Numbered from the stretch's first letter, positions 14,866 through 23,577 are shown. The stretch is DNA of 26,721 bases from an uncultured Bacteroidales bacterium (GCA_937901225.1 CALCGX010000011.1:1-26721), one strand, 5' to 3'. Notes: generated from the sequence alone by a model not told the origin. Numbers and translations: made by a program.

Positions 14866-17328
14866 TTATGCTTCCTCCTCGTCGTCGATATATTTATGAG
14901 TTGGTTCGTCCTTTCGCTTGCTTACACGCGTACGGATATAATCAATAGCACCATATGAACGTTTGTTCTTGCCCTCGCCATAACCGTAGCCATAGCCGTA
15001 GCCATAACCATAGCCGTAACCGTAACTACCATAGGTGTAGCCATAGCCTCTACCAGACTTCATTACTGGTATATCAGAGAGAATCAAATTGATTTTCTCT
15101 TTATGGTTAATAGCCAATGTTTCCAAAGTTTGCTTTGCGAACGATTTATTGGTCTCCATACAACGCAACACGAAGAGTGTCAAGTCGGTTTGCTCGATCA
15201 GCGATAATGCGTCTGGCACAATACCTACTGGCGATGAATCCAATACGATATATACATAGCGCTCGCGTAATTTATTAAGCAGATCAGTCAATTTCTCGCT
15301 ACGAATCAACTCACCTGGGTTAGGTGGAATCGTACCTACAGGTATGACGTCATATCCCAATTTCTCGTTCTTAATAATGATGTCTTCCAGCTCACAATCA
15401 CCTATCAGATAATTGGTTACACCTATTTTTGGCGCAGGTATACCTAACTTTTCGTGTACGTTTGGCTTACGAATATCCAAGTCCATCAATAGGGTTGGAT
15501 GACCGCTCATGGAGTACAATGATGCTAAGTTAGTACTGATAAATGTCTTTCCATCGCCCGATTGAGTAGAAGTGACAGTAATCGTCATATTCGTCTTTCG
15601 GAGCAACTTAAACTCAATTCGCGTTCTGATGGTTCGCAACATCTCGGCATAACTTGAACGAGGATGATTACGCGCATAAGTAGGATTTTGCGATTTCACA
15701 TGACGCAAACTACCCAATAGATCAAAATCGCTCAGTTTCTCAGCCTCTTTTGGTGTACGGATCTTATTATTGAGCAATTCAGATAGCACCAATAGCAACA
15801 ATGGAATAATCAAACCGATAGCCATATAGGTCATCATGTTTTTGCGTTTCTCCTTGCTATTCATCGCATAGGTAGTACGTGCTTTATCCATCACCTCACT
15901 ATCTGGGGTGTTACCTGCTTTCTGGATTTCAGCCTCAGCACGTTTTTGGAGGAAGAACGTATAATAATTGTCATCAATACGGTAGTTACGCTCGATGGCA
16001 ACCATCTGCAATTCCTTTTCTGGCAATGATTGAATCTCACGCTCTACATCGCGCATGCGGTATTGCAAATCTTTCTTCTCAATTTCCAATGAAGTACGCA
16101 TCGAAGAAACCACCTCTGAAATAGCCAACTTCACATTGTCAATATCGCTGGTGTATTTCGCATAATATACATTTTTTTCACTCAAATCACCACGTTGGAT
16201 ATGCAAGTCGTTTAATTGTTGTACCAGTTGCATCAACATTGGCTCGTTCAAACCTAAAGATGCAGGGGCAACTACTGAGCCTTGCTCAATCTTTTTATCT
16301 AAATAGTTAGACAAATAATCCAAATAGGTCTCTTTCAAGCGCAATGCCATTTGCTGTTGATCATATACGCTCACTCGTCCCATCAATTCACCTGCATAAG
16401 AACCTACATCCACAAACTTATTCTCTTGACGGAAGCCAGTCATGGCACTCTCGCTGACAGTCAAACTCTTTTGTAGCACCTCCAACTGTTGGTTGATAAA
16501 TGCAATTGACTTATCAGCCACCATGTTCTTACGCTCAACATTCTGCAAGAGGTAGATTTCACAGAGTTTATCAATAAAATCCCTATCACGAGCAGGGGTT
16601 TCACTCACCAATTGAATACCCAAGACGGTACTTTGCTCTGTCAAGAAATTCAATTGCAGACGAGACGAGAACTCTTCCGTTAGACTTCCTGTACTACGAA
16701 AACGGAAATAGATATGCTGCCCCTCACGCATCATCATATCGGTAGGCCATATGGTGGCAGTGAATAAGGAAGTTTGCAATTCTTTACCATATTGCGTGGT
16801 ATAAGAAAAATCAAAGTCTTCCATAGTAGAGGTAATATGCAACATACCGCCATCCAACACTTCGCACTTGAACAAATGCTCATACGCTGTAGGTTCCAGA
16901 CGAGCATACTCCACGATGATTGGCGTATTATGATAGATATTGCGCGTCTTAAAACGACCTTGGGTAATATACTCCACATTCATAAATGGAAGTGAGTCCA
17001 CAGTACGACGTATCAAGTCGTAACTACCCATGATAATCAATTGGTTATTCACGTTCTTATAACCAGCTTCCACACCGAAACCATGCATCAGCGATTGCGC
17101 ACCATAGCCGCCACCACCCGATTCTTGGATAATCATCGTACCAGTTGTAAGGTAGCGCTCAATCACACTCTTATTCTTCAAATAAGCCAATGAAAAAGCG
17201 ATTACGCCAGCTATTACAAACAAATACCAATGACGAATTATGCGGAGCACCCACTCCATGATATCAAAATTCGACTTCTCTTCCTCAAAAGGCATCACAA
17301 CTTGAGGTTGTACATCATTTTGCGCCAT
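14866..17328 (-). CDS. wzc: Wzc-like polysaccharide co-polymerase and tyrosine autokinase
   Basis: This 820-residue inner-membrane protein controls chain length and export of surface polysaccharide. The N-terminal Wzz domain has a membrane segment at about residues 35-52 and a long periplasmic part rich in coiled coil; a GNVR-type region ends in a second membrane segment near 500-520. The cytoplasmic BY-kinase follows: Walker A SGDGKTFISTN near 590, Walker A' LLMDLDIRKP and Walker B YIVLDSSPVG. The C-terminal tyrosine cluster, which is autophosphorylated in the family, is an unusual GY dipeptide run (about residues 761-784) plus three later Tyr. It follows the Wza-like genes in the same operon. 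Confidence 0.95.
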   Translation of the reverse strand: MAQNDVQPQVVMPFEEEKSNFDIMEWVLRIIRHWYLFVIAGVIAFSLAYLKNKSVIERYLTTGTMIIQESGGGGYGAQSLMHGFGVEAGYKNVNNQLIIMGSYDLIRRTVDSLPFMNVEYITQGRFKTRNIYHNTPIIVEYARLEPTAYEHLFKCEVLDGGMLHITSTMEDFDFSYTTQYGKELQTSLFTATIWPTDMMMREGQHIYFRFRSTGSLTEEFSSRLQLNFLTEQSTVLGIQLVSETPARDRDFIDKLCEIYLLQNVERKNMVADKSIAFINQQLEVLQKSLTVSESAMTGFRQENKFVDVGSYAGELMGRVSVYDQQQMALRLKETYLDYLSNYLDKKIEQGSVVAPASLGLNEPMLMQLVQQLNDLHIQRGDLSEKNVYYAKYTSDIDNVKLAISEVVSSMRTSLEIEKKDLQYRMRDVEREIQSLPEKELQMVAIERNYRIDDNYYTFFLQKRAEAEIQKAGNTPDSEVMDKARTTYAMNSKEKRKNMMTYMAIGLIIPLLLLVLSELLNNKIRTPKEAEKLSDFDLLGSLRHVKSQNPTYARNHPRSSYAEMLRTIRTRIEFKLLRKTNMTITVTSTQSGDGKTFISTNLASLYSMSGHPTLLMDLDIRKPNVHEKLGIPAPKIGVTNYLIGDCELEDIIIKNEKLGYDVIPVGTIPPNPGELIRSEKLTDLLNKLRERYVYIVLDSSPVGIVPDALSLIEQTDLTLFVLRCMETNKSFAKQTLETLAINHKEKINLILSDIPVMKSGRGYGYTYGSYGYGYGYGYGYGYGYGEGKNKRSYGAIDYIRTRVSKRKDEPTHKYIDDEEEA
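14977..15048 (-). repeat. Gly-Tyr codon repeat in the Wzc tyrosine tail
   Basis: Read as the gene, GGC/GGT and TAT/TAC codons alternate to give eight consecutive Gly-Tyr pairs, preceded by a looser Gly/Tyr/Thr/Ser stretch with three more Tyr. The underlying DNA is a 6-bp repeat, so replication slippage would change the number of Tyr without shifting the frame. Confidence 0.8.
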
Positions 17329-17332
17329 ACTA

Positions 17333-17360
17333 TTCTATTTTTCGTAAATTACTAATTATT
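17333..17360. repeat. Degenerate 28-bp heptamer array between the wza and wzc genes
   Basis: The spacer divides into TTCTATT, TTTCGTA, then AATTACT at 17347 and AATTATT at 17354. Only the last two are close. It is listed because its length and position equal those of the clearer arrays. Confidence 0.4.
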
Positions 17361-17362
17361 GT

Positions 17363-18121
17363 TTACCACAAACCAGGAATATAGTTCAACACTGTTATCA
17401 GCAACGATACAGAACTCGTTATCAATGCTAAGAACGAACTATAACTGCTTTGTTTATAGAAACTTCCGCTATCGCGGCTAACATATATCAAATCATTAGG
17501 ATACACATAATAATACTCCGAATTGATAATCGAATTCGGACGAATATCAAATTCCATCACCATAGGCTCACCATTACCACGAGGACGAATGATACGCACA
17601 TGACGGCGGTCACCCGAATTCATCAAATCACCAGACATCGCCAAAGCTTGGAAGATGGTCATACGCTCCTTATATATATTGTATACGCCCGAACGCGCAT
17701 CACCCATCACCGTAAAACGCTTATTATACATAGCTAACTTGACATCAGCATCTGGAATAATCTCACGGAAAGCTTTGCGCAATGTATCTTGTGCCTCCAA
17801 TTCAGTCAAACCAGCCAATTTTACTGGCGCCAAGAATGGAATATCCACGGTACCGTCAGAATAGATACGGTATGAGTTGGCATATTGTGAGTTTGTATTT
17901 TCATTACTTGACAAAGTCTTAGCCAATGTCTCATCCATCGTTATCACACGATAAATAATCTCATCATTCACCTGCAAACGATAAGGCTTGTATGCTACCG
18001 AATCATATTGAGGCAAATCATCGCGCTCTTGCAACAATCCCACTTGGCGATAGCCATAGCAACTTGTCATCAACATGCCTAGCAAGAATGCAATACCTAA
18101 ATGTCTCACTATCAGTCTCAT
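17363..18121 (-). CDS. Wza-like polysaccharide export lipoprotein (second of pair)
   Basis: The 252-residue product has a lipoprotein signal with lipobox MLMTSC (Cys21). A Poly_export domain follows (LQVNDEIIYRV, YSDGTVDIPFLAPVKLAG), then an SLBB-type segment (FTVMGDARSGVYNIY, MTIFQALAMSGDL). It ends with a hydrophobic stretch (SSVSLLITVLNYIPGLW) that could cross or sit in a membrane. Family members form the outer-membrane channel for capsule or exopolysaccharide export with Wzc. The start overlaps the preceding paralogue by four bases. It shares the segment SEYYY-xx-PNDxIYV with its neighbour, which argues for tandem duplication. Confidence 0.88.
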   Translation of the reverse strand: MRLIVRHLGIAFLLGMLMTSCYGYRQVGLLQERDDLPQYDSVAYKPYRLQVNDEIIYRVITMDETLAKTLSSNENTNSQYANSYRIYSDGTVDIPFLAPVKLAGLTELEAQDTLRKAFREIIPDADVKLAMYNKRFTVMGDARSGVYNIYKERMTIFQALAMSGDLMNSGDRRHVRIIRPRGNGEPMVMEFDIRPNSIINSEYYYVYPNDLIYVSRDSGSFYKQSSYSSFLALITSSVSLLITVLNYIPGLW

Positions 18122-18960
18122 TTCGTACCTCCTTCCTCTACGGCATTCATTATTCGTGCGACCAAAGCATACACAAAACCGCCAAACGCCAACGTCGTTG
18201 CCACCACGCTGACCGTAGTCGCTGCTGAGTTGATGCCAAAGCTCTGCCCTTTAATCTTCTGAATATAAATCACATCATTAGGCTCAATGTAGTAATATTC
18301 CGAATTGATGATATCTTCCGAACGCAAATCAAAAGTCATCACCTTGGTTTGTCCCTCAATCTCGCGAACAATACGCACTTTGCTGCGATCACCAAAATCA
18401 CCTATATCGCCAGCCATAGCCAAGGCCTCGAATACCGTTACTTTCTCTTTTGGCATCGACAACACACCACTACCTCGATCGCTAATCACGCTAAAGGTAC
18501 GGCGAACAATATTCACCTCTACGGAAATCATTTGGTAGTCGCCATAACCCTTGACATATGCCGATAACTCTTTCTCAATCAAAAGCTTAACTTCGCGAGT
18601 TGTCTTACCGCGAACGGGAAGATGACCCAATGTTGGGAAATCAATCGTTCCATCTTCCAACACCAAATACGTGTACAAATCGTATGAACCAGTAGTATTC
18701 AAACCACTACGTATCTGTTGACGGATAATACTACTATTTCTTGATGGATTAAACATATTGCTAATACGCTCATCCACCGAATACACATACACATACAATC
18801 GATCACCAATACGCATCTCATAGTCCTCATATGACAGCGTATCTGCATACTCAGGTATGCCTTTTTTACCAGCTTCTTGCATCAAGTTCACCTTCTTGCT
18901 CGTCACACAGGACGCCATCAGCAAACTCAACATTAGTATCAAATAGGCTCGCAACCTCAT
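18118..18960 (-). CDS. Wza-like polysaccharide export lipoprotein (first of pair)
   Basis: The 280-residue product begins with a lipoprotein signal, lipobox LLMASC (Cys18). The Poly_export domain shows MRIGDRLYVYVYSVDE and LEDGTIDFPTLGHLPVRG; the SLBB-type part shows FSVISDRGSGVLSMPKEKVTVFEALAMAGD. The C-terminal region has a hydrophobic helix (VSVVATTLAFGGFVYALV). It is clearly paralogous to the next gene but not close to identical. Its ATG lies 34 bases after the wlbA-like stop, behind a heptamer array. The role is inferred to be outer-membrane export in partnership with the Wzc-like kinase. Confidence 0.88.
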   Translation of the reverse strand: MRLRAYLILMLSLLMASCVTSKKVNLMQEAGKKGIPEYADTLSYEDYEMRIGDRLYVYVYSVDERISNMFNPSRNSSIIRQQIRSGLNTTGSYDLYTYLVLEDGTIDFPTLGHLPVRGKTTREVKLLIEKELSAYVKGYGDYQMISVEVNIVRRTFSVISDRGSGVLSMPKEKVTVFEALAMAGDIGDFGDRSKVRIVREIEGQTKVMTFDLRSEDIINSEYYYIEPNDVIYIQKIKGQSFGINSAATTVSVVATTLAFGGFVYALVARIMNAVEEGGTK

Positions 18961-18968
18961 CTTACTTC

Positions 18969-18996
18969 TTAATTCAAAATTTTTAATTCATAATTA
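18969..18996. repeat. Four-unit heptamer array that contains the wlbA-like stop codon
   Basis: TTAATTC at 18969 and 18983 alternates with AAAATTT at 18976, and ATAATTA at 18990 completes 28 bp. The last unit includes 18994-18996, which is the TAA stop of the wlbA-like gene on the minus strand. Confidence 0.75.
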
Positions 18997-19971
18997 CCTC
19001 TTCTCATCCCAACCGAATGGGTGAGTTGCCAATGGCAATTTAGCCAACGGATGATAATCGCCTACCAATCCGATAGGTGTTGCATGACGAATATCACTTA
19101 CAATCTCAATTGATGGACGTGCTTCTGAAATGCGGAAACCATTGCCAGCCAATATCTGCTTATAACTCTCGGTATGCAACTCTGTAAAGCCTGCGCTAAA
19201 CTCAAATTCCTCACCATCAATGGACAAAGTACGATAAGTTTTCTTCTCGCCTTGTACGGCATTCGATGGCAGACATTCTGCGTTGATACTCAAGAAATAA
19301 CGTACACGTGCGTGCTCCAATTCCAAATAACCTGCCACACGATCAAACGACATCACATGCACCACATTCTTCTTCACCGCACCAAATATCCACTGCAACA
19401 TATCATAGAAATGCACACCAATATTCGTTGCTATACCGCCTGCCTTGTGAATATCGCCCTTCCATGAGCTATAATACCACTTACCGCGACTGGTAATATA
19501 TGTCAAATCCACATCATAGATCTTATCCTTTGGACCATTCTTAACCTTCTCACGCAATGCCGCAATCTTATCATGCAAACGCAATTGCAGAATCGTATAT
19601 GCCTCGCAACCAGTCTCTTGCTCCAATTCAACCAAGTTATCGATATTGTATGGATTCAACACCAAAGGCTTCTCACAAATCACATTGCACCCCAATCGCA
19701 AACCATAGCGAATGAATGCATCATGGGTGTAGTTTGGTGTACAAATACTTACCCATGACAACGGATTATCTGTACGCATTTGCTTCGAGCAAAAGCGATC
19801 AAACTGCTCATTTTCAGTAAAAAAACTACACTCTGGAAAACTTGAATCTAAACGACCTACAGAATCAAACTTATCATAAGCCACCAATAGATTATTGCCA
19901 GTATCAGCGATCGCCTTTATGTGGCGAGGTGCGATATAACCAGCAGCACCAATCAATGCAAAATTCTTCAT
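18994..19971 (-). CDS. Gfo/Idh/MocA oxidoreductase, WlbA/WbpB-like sugar dehydrogenase
   Basis: The 325-residue protein has an N-terminal Rossmann fold (ALIGAAGYIAPRHIKAI) and the catalytic Lys in VICEKPLVLNP. The specific wording of the N-terminus (GYIAPRHIKAI-DTG, then SVG-LD-SFPECSFF) matches WlbA/WbpB, which oxidise C3 of UDP-N-acetylglucosaminuronate on the way to 2,3-diamino sugar acids of O-antigen. THKAGGIATNIGVHFYDML-like residues (KAGGIATNIGVHFYDML) support the C-terminal domain. The usual partners (aminotransferase, N-acetyltransferase) are not in the window. It is first in the surface-polysaccharide operon with its own promoter. Confidence 0.85.
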   Translation of the reverse strand: MKNFALIGAAGYIAPRHIKAIADTGNNLLVAYDKFDSVGRLDSSFPECSFFTENEQFDRFCSKQMRTDNPLSWVSICTPNYTHDAFIRYGLRLGCNVICEKPLVLNPYNIDNLVELEQETGCEAYTILQLRLHDKIAALREKVKNGPKDKIYDVDLTYITSRGKWYYSSWKGDIHKAGGIATNIGVHFYDMLQWIFGAVKKNVVHVMSFDRVAGYLELEHARVRYFLSINAECLPSNAVQGEKKTYRTLSIDGEEFEFSAGFTELHTESYKQILAGNGFRISEARPSIEIVSDIRHATPIGLVGDYHPLAKLPLATHPFGWDEKR

Positions 19972-19972
19972 C

Positions 19973-20014
19973 TTTAATTCAAAAAATTAAATTACAAATT
20001 TCTTATTCACAATT
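19973..20014. repeat. Six-unit A/T heptamer array in the 5' leader of the wlbA-like gene
   Basis: Units ending in ATT run from just before the start codon: TTTAATT at 19973, TTAAATT at 19987, ACAAATT at 19994, then TCTTATT and CACAATT at 20001 and 20008. The array covers almost the whole predicted 5' leader. Confidence 0.65.
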
Positions 20015-20021
20015 CAGCCTG

Positions 20022-20052
20022 CAAAGATACTACTTTTTTTTCACATATACAA
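20022..20052 (-). promoter_or_regulatory. Promoter of the surface-polysaccharide operon
   Basis: On the minus strand TATCTTTG (20029-20022) is the -7 element, and TTG (20052-20050) lies 20 bases upstream. It faces away from the promoter at 20110. Confidence 0.75.
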
Positions 20053-20109
20053 ACAAAAACAAAAAATCTTGAAATAAAACAACCACATACATCGCATTAT
20101 CCTAAAGAT

Positions 20110-20140
20110 TTGCACATTTGCAAAAAAATCATTACCTTTG
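20110..20140 (+). promoter_or_regulatory. Promoter of the hydroxyacid dehydrogenase-pepT-gcvT genes
   Basis: TACCTTTG at 20133-20140 is the -7 element and TTG at 20110-20112 lies exactly 20 bases upstream. The ATG at 20161 follows by 20 bases, which rules out translation from further upstream. Confidence 0.8.
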
Positions 20141-20160
20141 CACCTTTGAAAAATACGGCT

Positions 20161-21087
20161 ATGCGAATTGCTTTTACCACATCATTACCTGCTGAAGGCT
20201 TTGCTCGACTAGAGCAGCATACGTTGTATGCGCCATTAGAGGAGGCGGAAGTGCTAGTTAGCACCTTCGACAAGCCCGTGACGCGTGAGATGATTATGTC
20301 GGCACCTCACCTCAAACTAATAACGAACTTCGGTGTAGGCTTCAATAATATCGACCTTGAGGCATGTCGCGAACGCGGTATTCGTGTAACCAATACCCCA
20401 CAGCCCGTCATTGAACCCACAGCCGAGTTGGCTTTTGCCCTCATGCACGATGTGGCACGGCGCACGGCAGAGTTCGACCGCAAGTTACGACAGGGAACAG
20501 CAGAAGCGTTTGGAGTAATGAATAACCTTAGTCACTCGCTCTATGGCAAGACCTTGGGTATCATTGGTATGGGACGCATCGGACAGGCATTGGCACGCAG
20601 AGCAGTAGCAAGCGGTATGCGCATTGTGTACCACAATCGCAAGCCGATACATGAATCCACATTAGTGTCCGGATTCCTGAATCCCGAAACCATCCACTAC
20701 GTTTCTAAAGAAGAATTGTTGGAGACTGCTGATTTTGTAAGTTTGAACCTACCCTACACACCTGAGGTAAAGCACCTAATAGGCGCAATAGAGTTGAAGA
20801 TGATGAAGAAGAGTGCGTACCTCATCAACACCGCACGCGGCGCACATGTGGATGAAGAGGCATTGGTGAAAGCACTCAAAGAAGGTGCGATAGCGGGTGC
20901 TGCGATGGATGTGTATGAGCACGAGCCACAAATTCACCCCGAACTGCTGACATTGGATAATGTAGTGCTCTCGCCTCATACGGGTACAGGCACATGGGAA
21001 GGACGCATCGCCATGTGCGAGAATGTCTGCGACAATATTCTCGCATGGCAACAACAAGATATAAACAAAATGAATATAGTACTATGA
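20161..21087 (+). CDS. D-2-hydroxyacid dehydrogenase (NAD-dependent)
   Basis: This 308-residue enzyme belongs to the D-isomer-specific 2-hydroxyacid dehydrogenases, interconverting a 2-oxoacid and a D-2-hydroxyacid; glyoxylate or hydroxypyruvate are likely substrates. The NAD-binding motif is LGIIGMGRIGQALARRA. The catalytic triad is Arg226 (NTARG), Glu255 (YEHEP) and His273 (SPHTG). The start is placed at 20161 (MRIAFTTSLP) because the promoter occupies the open frame upstream. Its stop overlaps the pepT start (ATGA). Which 2-oxoacid it uses cannot be decided from sequence. Confidence 0.9.
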   Translation: MRIAFTTSLPAEGFARLEQHTLYAPLEEAEVLVSTFDKPVTREMIMSAPHLKLITNFGVGFNNIDLEACRERGIRVTNTPQPVIEPTAELAFALMHDVARRTAEFDRKLRQGTAEAFGVMNNLSHSLYGKTLGIIGMGRIGQALARRAVASGMRIVYHNRKPIHESTLVSGFLNPETIHYVSKEELLETADFVSLNLPYTPEVKHLIGAIELKMMKKSAYLINTARGAHVDEEALVKALKEGAIAGAAMDVYEHEPQIHPELLTLDNVVLSPHTGTGTWEGRIAMCENVCDNILAWQQQDINKMNIVL

Positions 21088-22295
21088 CACTAACAGACAG
21101 ATTTCTAAAGTATGTGAGCTTCTGCACCACATCGGATGAAGAAACCAACATGACGCCCTCCACTCCAGGGCAGATGGAGTTTGCTAAGTATCTCGCTGCA
21201 GAACTAAAAGAAATTGGTATGCAAGAAGTTACATTAGACGAGAACGGCTATGTAATGGCAACCCTACCCGCTAATGCAGAAGGCAAACCTACCATCGGCT
21301 TTATCGCTCATATGGACACCGCTCCTGATGCCAGCGGCAAGAATGTGAAGGCACATATCGTCAACAACTATGATGGCAATGATGTGGTGCTCAATGCAGA
21401 GAAGAATATCGTATTTGAGGTAGCTAAATACCCTGAAATATTGGATTATAAGGGTCAAGATATCATTATGACCGACGGCACAACCTTACTTGGCGCAGAC
21501 GACAAAGCGGGATTGGCAGAGATTGTTACTGCATGCGAGTACCTAATTCAACACCCTGATATAAAGCACGGAAAAATCCGCGTGGGCTTTACGCCAGACG
21601 AGGAGATTGGTCAGGGTGCTGACCACTTTGATGTCAAGAAATTCGGTTGTGACTTCGCCTATACGATGGACGGCGGCGCAGTAGGCGAGTTGGAGTATGA
21701 GAACTTCAACGCAGCTGGCTGCAAAGTGAAAGTGCATGGTGTGAATGTACACCCTGGTTATGGCTACCACAAGATGATCAACTCCATGCGTATCGCAAAC
21801 CACTTTGCAACGATGTTACCTCGCTGGGAGACACCAGAGCACACACAAGGTTACGAGGGTTTCTATCACCTCATTGCCATGAACGGTAGCGTAGAGGAAA
21901 CCACCTTGCAATATATCATCCGCGACCACGACCGTGCTCGCTTTGAGAGCCGCAAGCGCGAGATCGAGCACTTGGCACGCAAGATCAACCAAGAGTATGG
22001 CGAGGGGACCGTGGAAGTGGAAATCCGTGATCAATACTACAACATGCGCGAAATGGTGGAGCCCGTAATGCATATCGTTACCCTCGTAGAGGAAGCGATG
22101 AAGGAGGTAGGTGTTACACCTAAGGTGCAACCTATCCGCGGCGGAACAGATGGCGCACGCTTGTCGTTTGAGGGGCTACCCTGCCCTAACATCTTTGCAG
22201 GTGGCGTGAACTTCCACAGCCGATTTGAGTATCTCCCTATCCCATCCATGGAAAAGGCGATGCAAGTGATCTTGCAAATCGTGCAAAAAGCGTGA
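21084..22295 (+). CDS. pepT: Peptidase T (tripeptide aminopeptidase)
   Basis: PepT is a cytoplasmic di-zinc M20 aminopeptidase that removes the first residue of tripeptides. All metal and catalytic residues are visible and almost co-numbered with E. coli PepT: His76 (IAHMDTAPD), Asp139 (LLGADDKAG), Glu173 and Glu174 (TPDEEIG), Asp196 (TMDGG) and His378 (NFHSRFE). The 403-residue length is normal. The ATG at 21084 overlaps the preceding stop by four bases and gives the expected N-terminus MTLTDRFLKYVSF. Confidence 0.96.
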   Translation: MTLTDRFLKYVSFCTTSDEETNMTPSTPGQMEFAKYLAAELKEIGMQEVTLDENGYVMATLPANAEGKPTIGFIAHMDTAPDASGKNVKAHIVNNYDGNDVVLNAEKNIVFEVAKYPEILDYKGQDIIMTDGTTLLGADDKAGLAEIVTACEYLIQHPDIKHGKIRVGFTPDEEIGQGADHFDVKKFGCDFAYTMDGGAVGELEYENFNAAGCKVKVHGVNVHPGYGYHKMINSMRIANHFATMLPRWETPEHTQGYEGFYHLIAMNGSVEETTLQYIIRDHDRARFESRKREIEHLARKINQEYGEGTVEVEIRDQYYNMREMVEPVMHIVTLVEEAMKEVGVTPKVQPIRGGTDGARLSFEGLPCPNIFAGGVNFHSRFEYLPIPSMEKAMQVILQIVQKA

Positions 22296-22306
22296 TTTGT
22301 AAGATA

Positions 22307-22334
22307 GTTTAAGGATTAAAGTTTAAAGGCGAGA
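22307..22334 (+). repeat. Four-unit 7-bp array before gcvT
   Basis: GTTTAAG at 22307 is followed by GATTAAA, then GTTTAAA at 22321 and GGCGAGA at 22328. Only ATAT separates it from the ATG. It has the same units as the array before nadC, with the middle two in the other order and one base changed in the last. Confidence 0.85.
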
Positions 22335-22338
22335 ATAT

Positions 22339-23406
22339 ATGAAAACTACTCCATTTACAGACATCCATATCGCTCTGGGAGCGAAGATGGCAGATTTTGC
22401 GGGCTTTAACATGCCTATCCAATACCCTACGGGTATCAACCAAGAACACATAATCGTCCGCGAAGGCGTAGGTGTGTTTGACGTAAGTCATATGGGCGAA
22501 TTTTGGGTAAAAGGCGAGAAAGCATTGGATTTTCTACAATACATCACCACCAACGACGTGAGCAAACTGGAGGCTGGCAAAGCACAATATACCTGCTTCC
22601 CCAACGGCAAAGGCGGTATCGTGGATGACCTGATTATCTATAAATATTCAACTACTAAATACCTCCTCGTAGTCAATGCTGGCAATATTGACAAAGATTG
22701 GGCATGGGTGAACGAACACAACACCTTTGGTGTTCAGCTCGAGAATGCCAGCGACCGCTACGGACAATTGGCAGTTCAAGGTCCTAAGGCGACAGAGATG
22801 CTCCAATTGCTTACCGACGCCGATTTGAGTGCGATTCCTTACTACGCTTTCCGTGAATGGTCATTCGCAGGCGTACAAGGCGTCATTCTCAGCAATACTG
22901 GTTATACGGGTGCAGGTGGATTTGAGTTGTATTTCCCAAAAGAGCATAGCCAACAGATCTGGGATGCACTCTTCGAAGTAGGCAAACCATTCGGGTTGGC
23001 TCCAATCGGTTTGGGCGCACGCGATAGCCTACGTTTGGAGAAATGGTACTGCCTCTATGGACATGATATTGACGACACGACCTCTCCATTGGAAGCAGGA
23101 TTGGGATGGATTACCAAGTTCGACGCAAAAGACTTTATCGACAAGGAGTATTTGCTTGCTCAAAAGGCTGAAGGTGTTAAACGTAAACTTGTACACTTCG
23201 AATGCCAAGAGCGTGCAATCCCACGTTGCGGATACGAGATTTGCGATGCAGATGGCAATGTGATTGGTAATGTGACTAGTGGCATTATGCTACCTACGAC
23301 TAAAGTGGGTATCGGCATGGGCTATGTGCAAACGGCTTTCGCTAAAAAAGAAACTATCATCTACGTGAAGATTCGCGAGAAGTTGATTCCAGCAAAGATT
23401 GTGTGA
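22339..23406 (+). CDS. gcvT: Aminomethyltransferase, glycine cleavage system T protein
   Basis: GcvT releases ammonia from the aminomethyl group on the lipoyl H protein and passes the one-carbon unit to tetrahydrofolate. The 355-residue length is normal. Motifs: GAKMADFAGFNMPIQY, the active-site GVFDVSHMGEF (Asp48), TTNDVSKLEAGKAQYTCF, NTGYTGAGGFELYFP, GLGARDSLRLEKWYCLYGHDID and the C-terminal SGIMLPTTKVGIGMGYV. The gcvH and gcvP genes are not in the window. A terminator follows about 55 bases downstream. Confidence 0.96.
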   Translation: MKTTPFTDIHIALGAKMADFAGFNMPIQYPTGINQEHIIVREGVGVFDVSHMGEFWVKGEKALDFLQYITTNDVSKLEAGKAQYTCFPNGKGGIVDDLIIYKYSTTKYLLVVNAGNIDKDWAWVNEHNTFGVQLENASDRYGQLAVQGPKATEMLQLLTDADLSAIPYYAFREWSFAGVQGVILSNTGYTGAGGFELYFPKEHSQQIWDALFEVGKPFGLAPIGLGARDSLRLEKWYCLYGHDIDDTTSPLEAGLGWITKFDAKDFIDKEYLLAQKAEGVKRKLVHFECQERAIPRCGYEICDADGNVIGNVTSGIMLPTTKVGIGMGYVQTAFAKKETIIYVKIREKLIPAKIV

Positions 23407-23458
23407 TCACTACCACTCGTTAATAGCACACGATTAACAGCATAAATATTCATACTTA

Positions 23459-23488
23459 GGGTGTATCGATGTGGTACACCTTTTTTTT
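23459..23488 (+). terminator. Intrinsic terminator after gcvT
   Basis: GGTGTA (23460) pairs with TACACC (23475) around a nine-base loop and is followed by eight T residues (23481-23488). Confidence 0.85.
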
Positions 23489-23507
23489 CAAAAAAACACT
23501 AGTTTAC

Positions 23508-23538
23508 TTGCATATATCCATAATTTTTACTACCTTTG
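23508..23538 (+). promoter_or_regulatory. Promoter of the MBL hydrolase-glycosyltransferase-M23 operon
   Basis: TACCTTTG at 23531-23538 is the -7 element, with TTG at 23508-23510 exactly 20 bases upstream. The first ATG follows 39 bases later. Confidence 0.8.
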
Positions 23539-23577
23539 CAGGTCAAATTGGTGTAATTTGGAATAATAAGTGCATAA

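Noticed and set aside
20110..20160. Extended N-terminus of the hydroxyacid dehydrogenase
   Set aside because: The -33 and -7 promoter elements occupy this stretch, and the ATG at 20161 gives the normal N-terminus.
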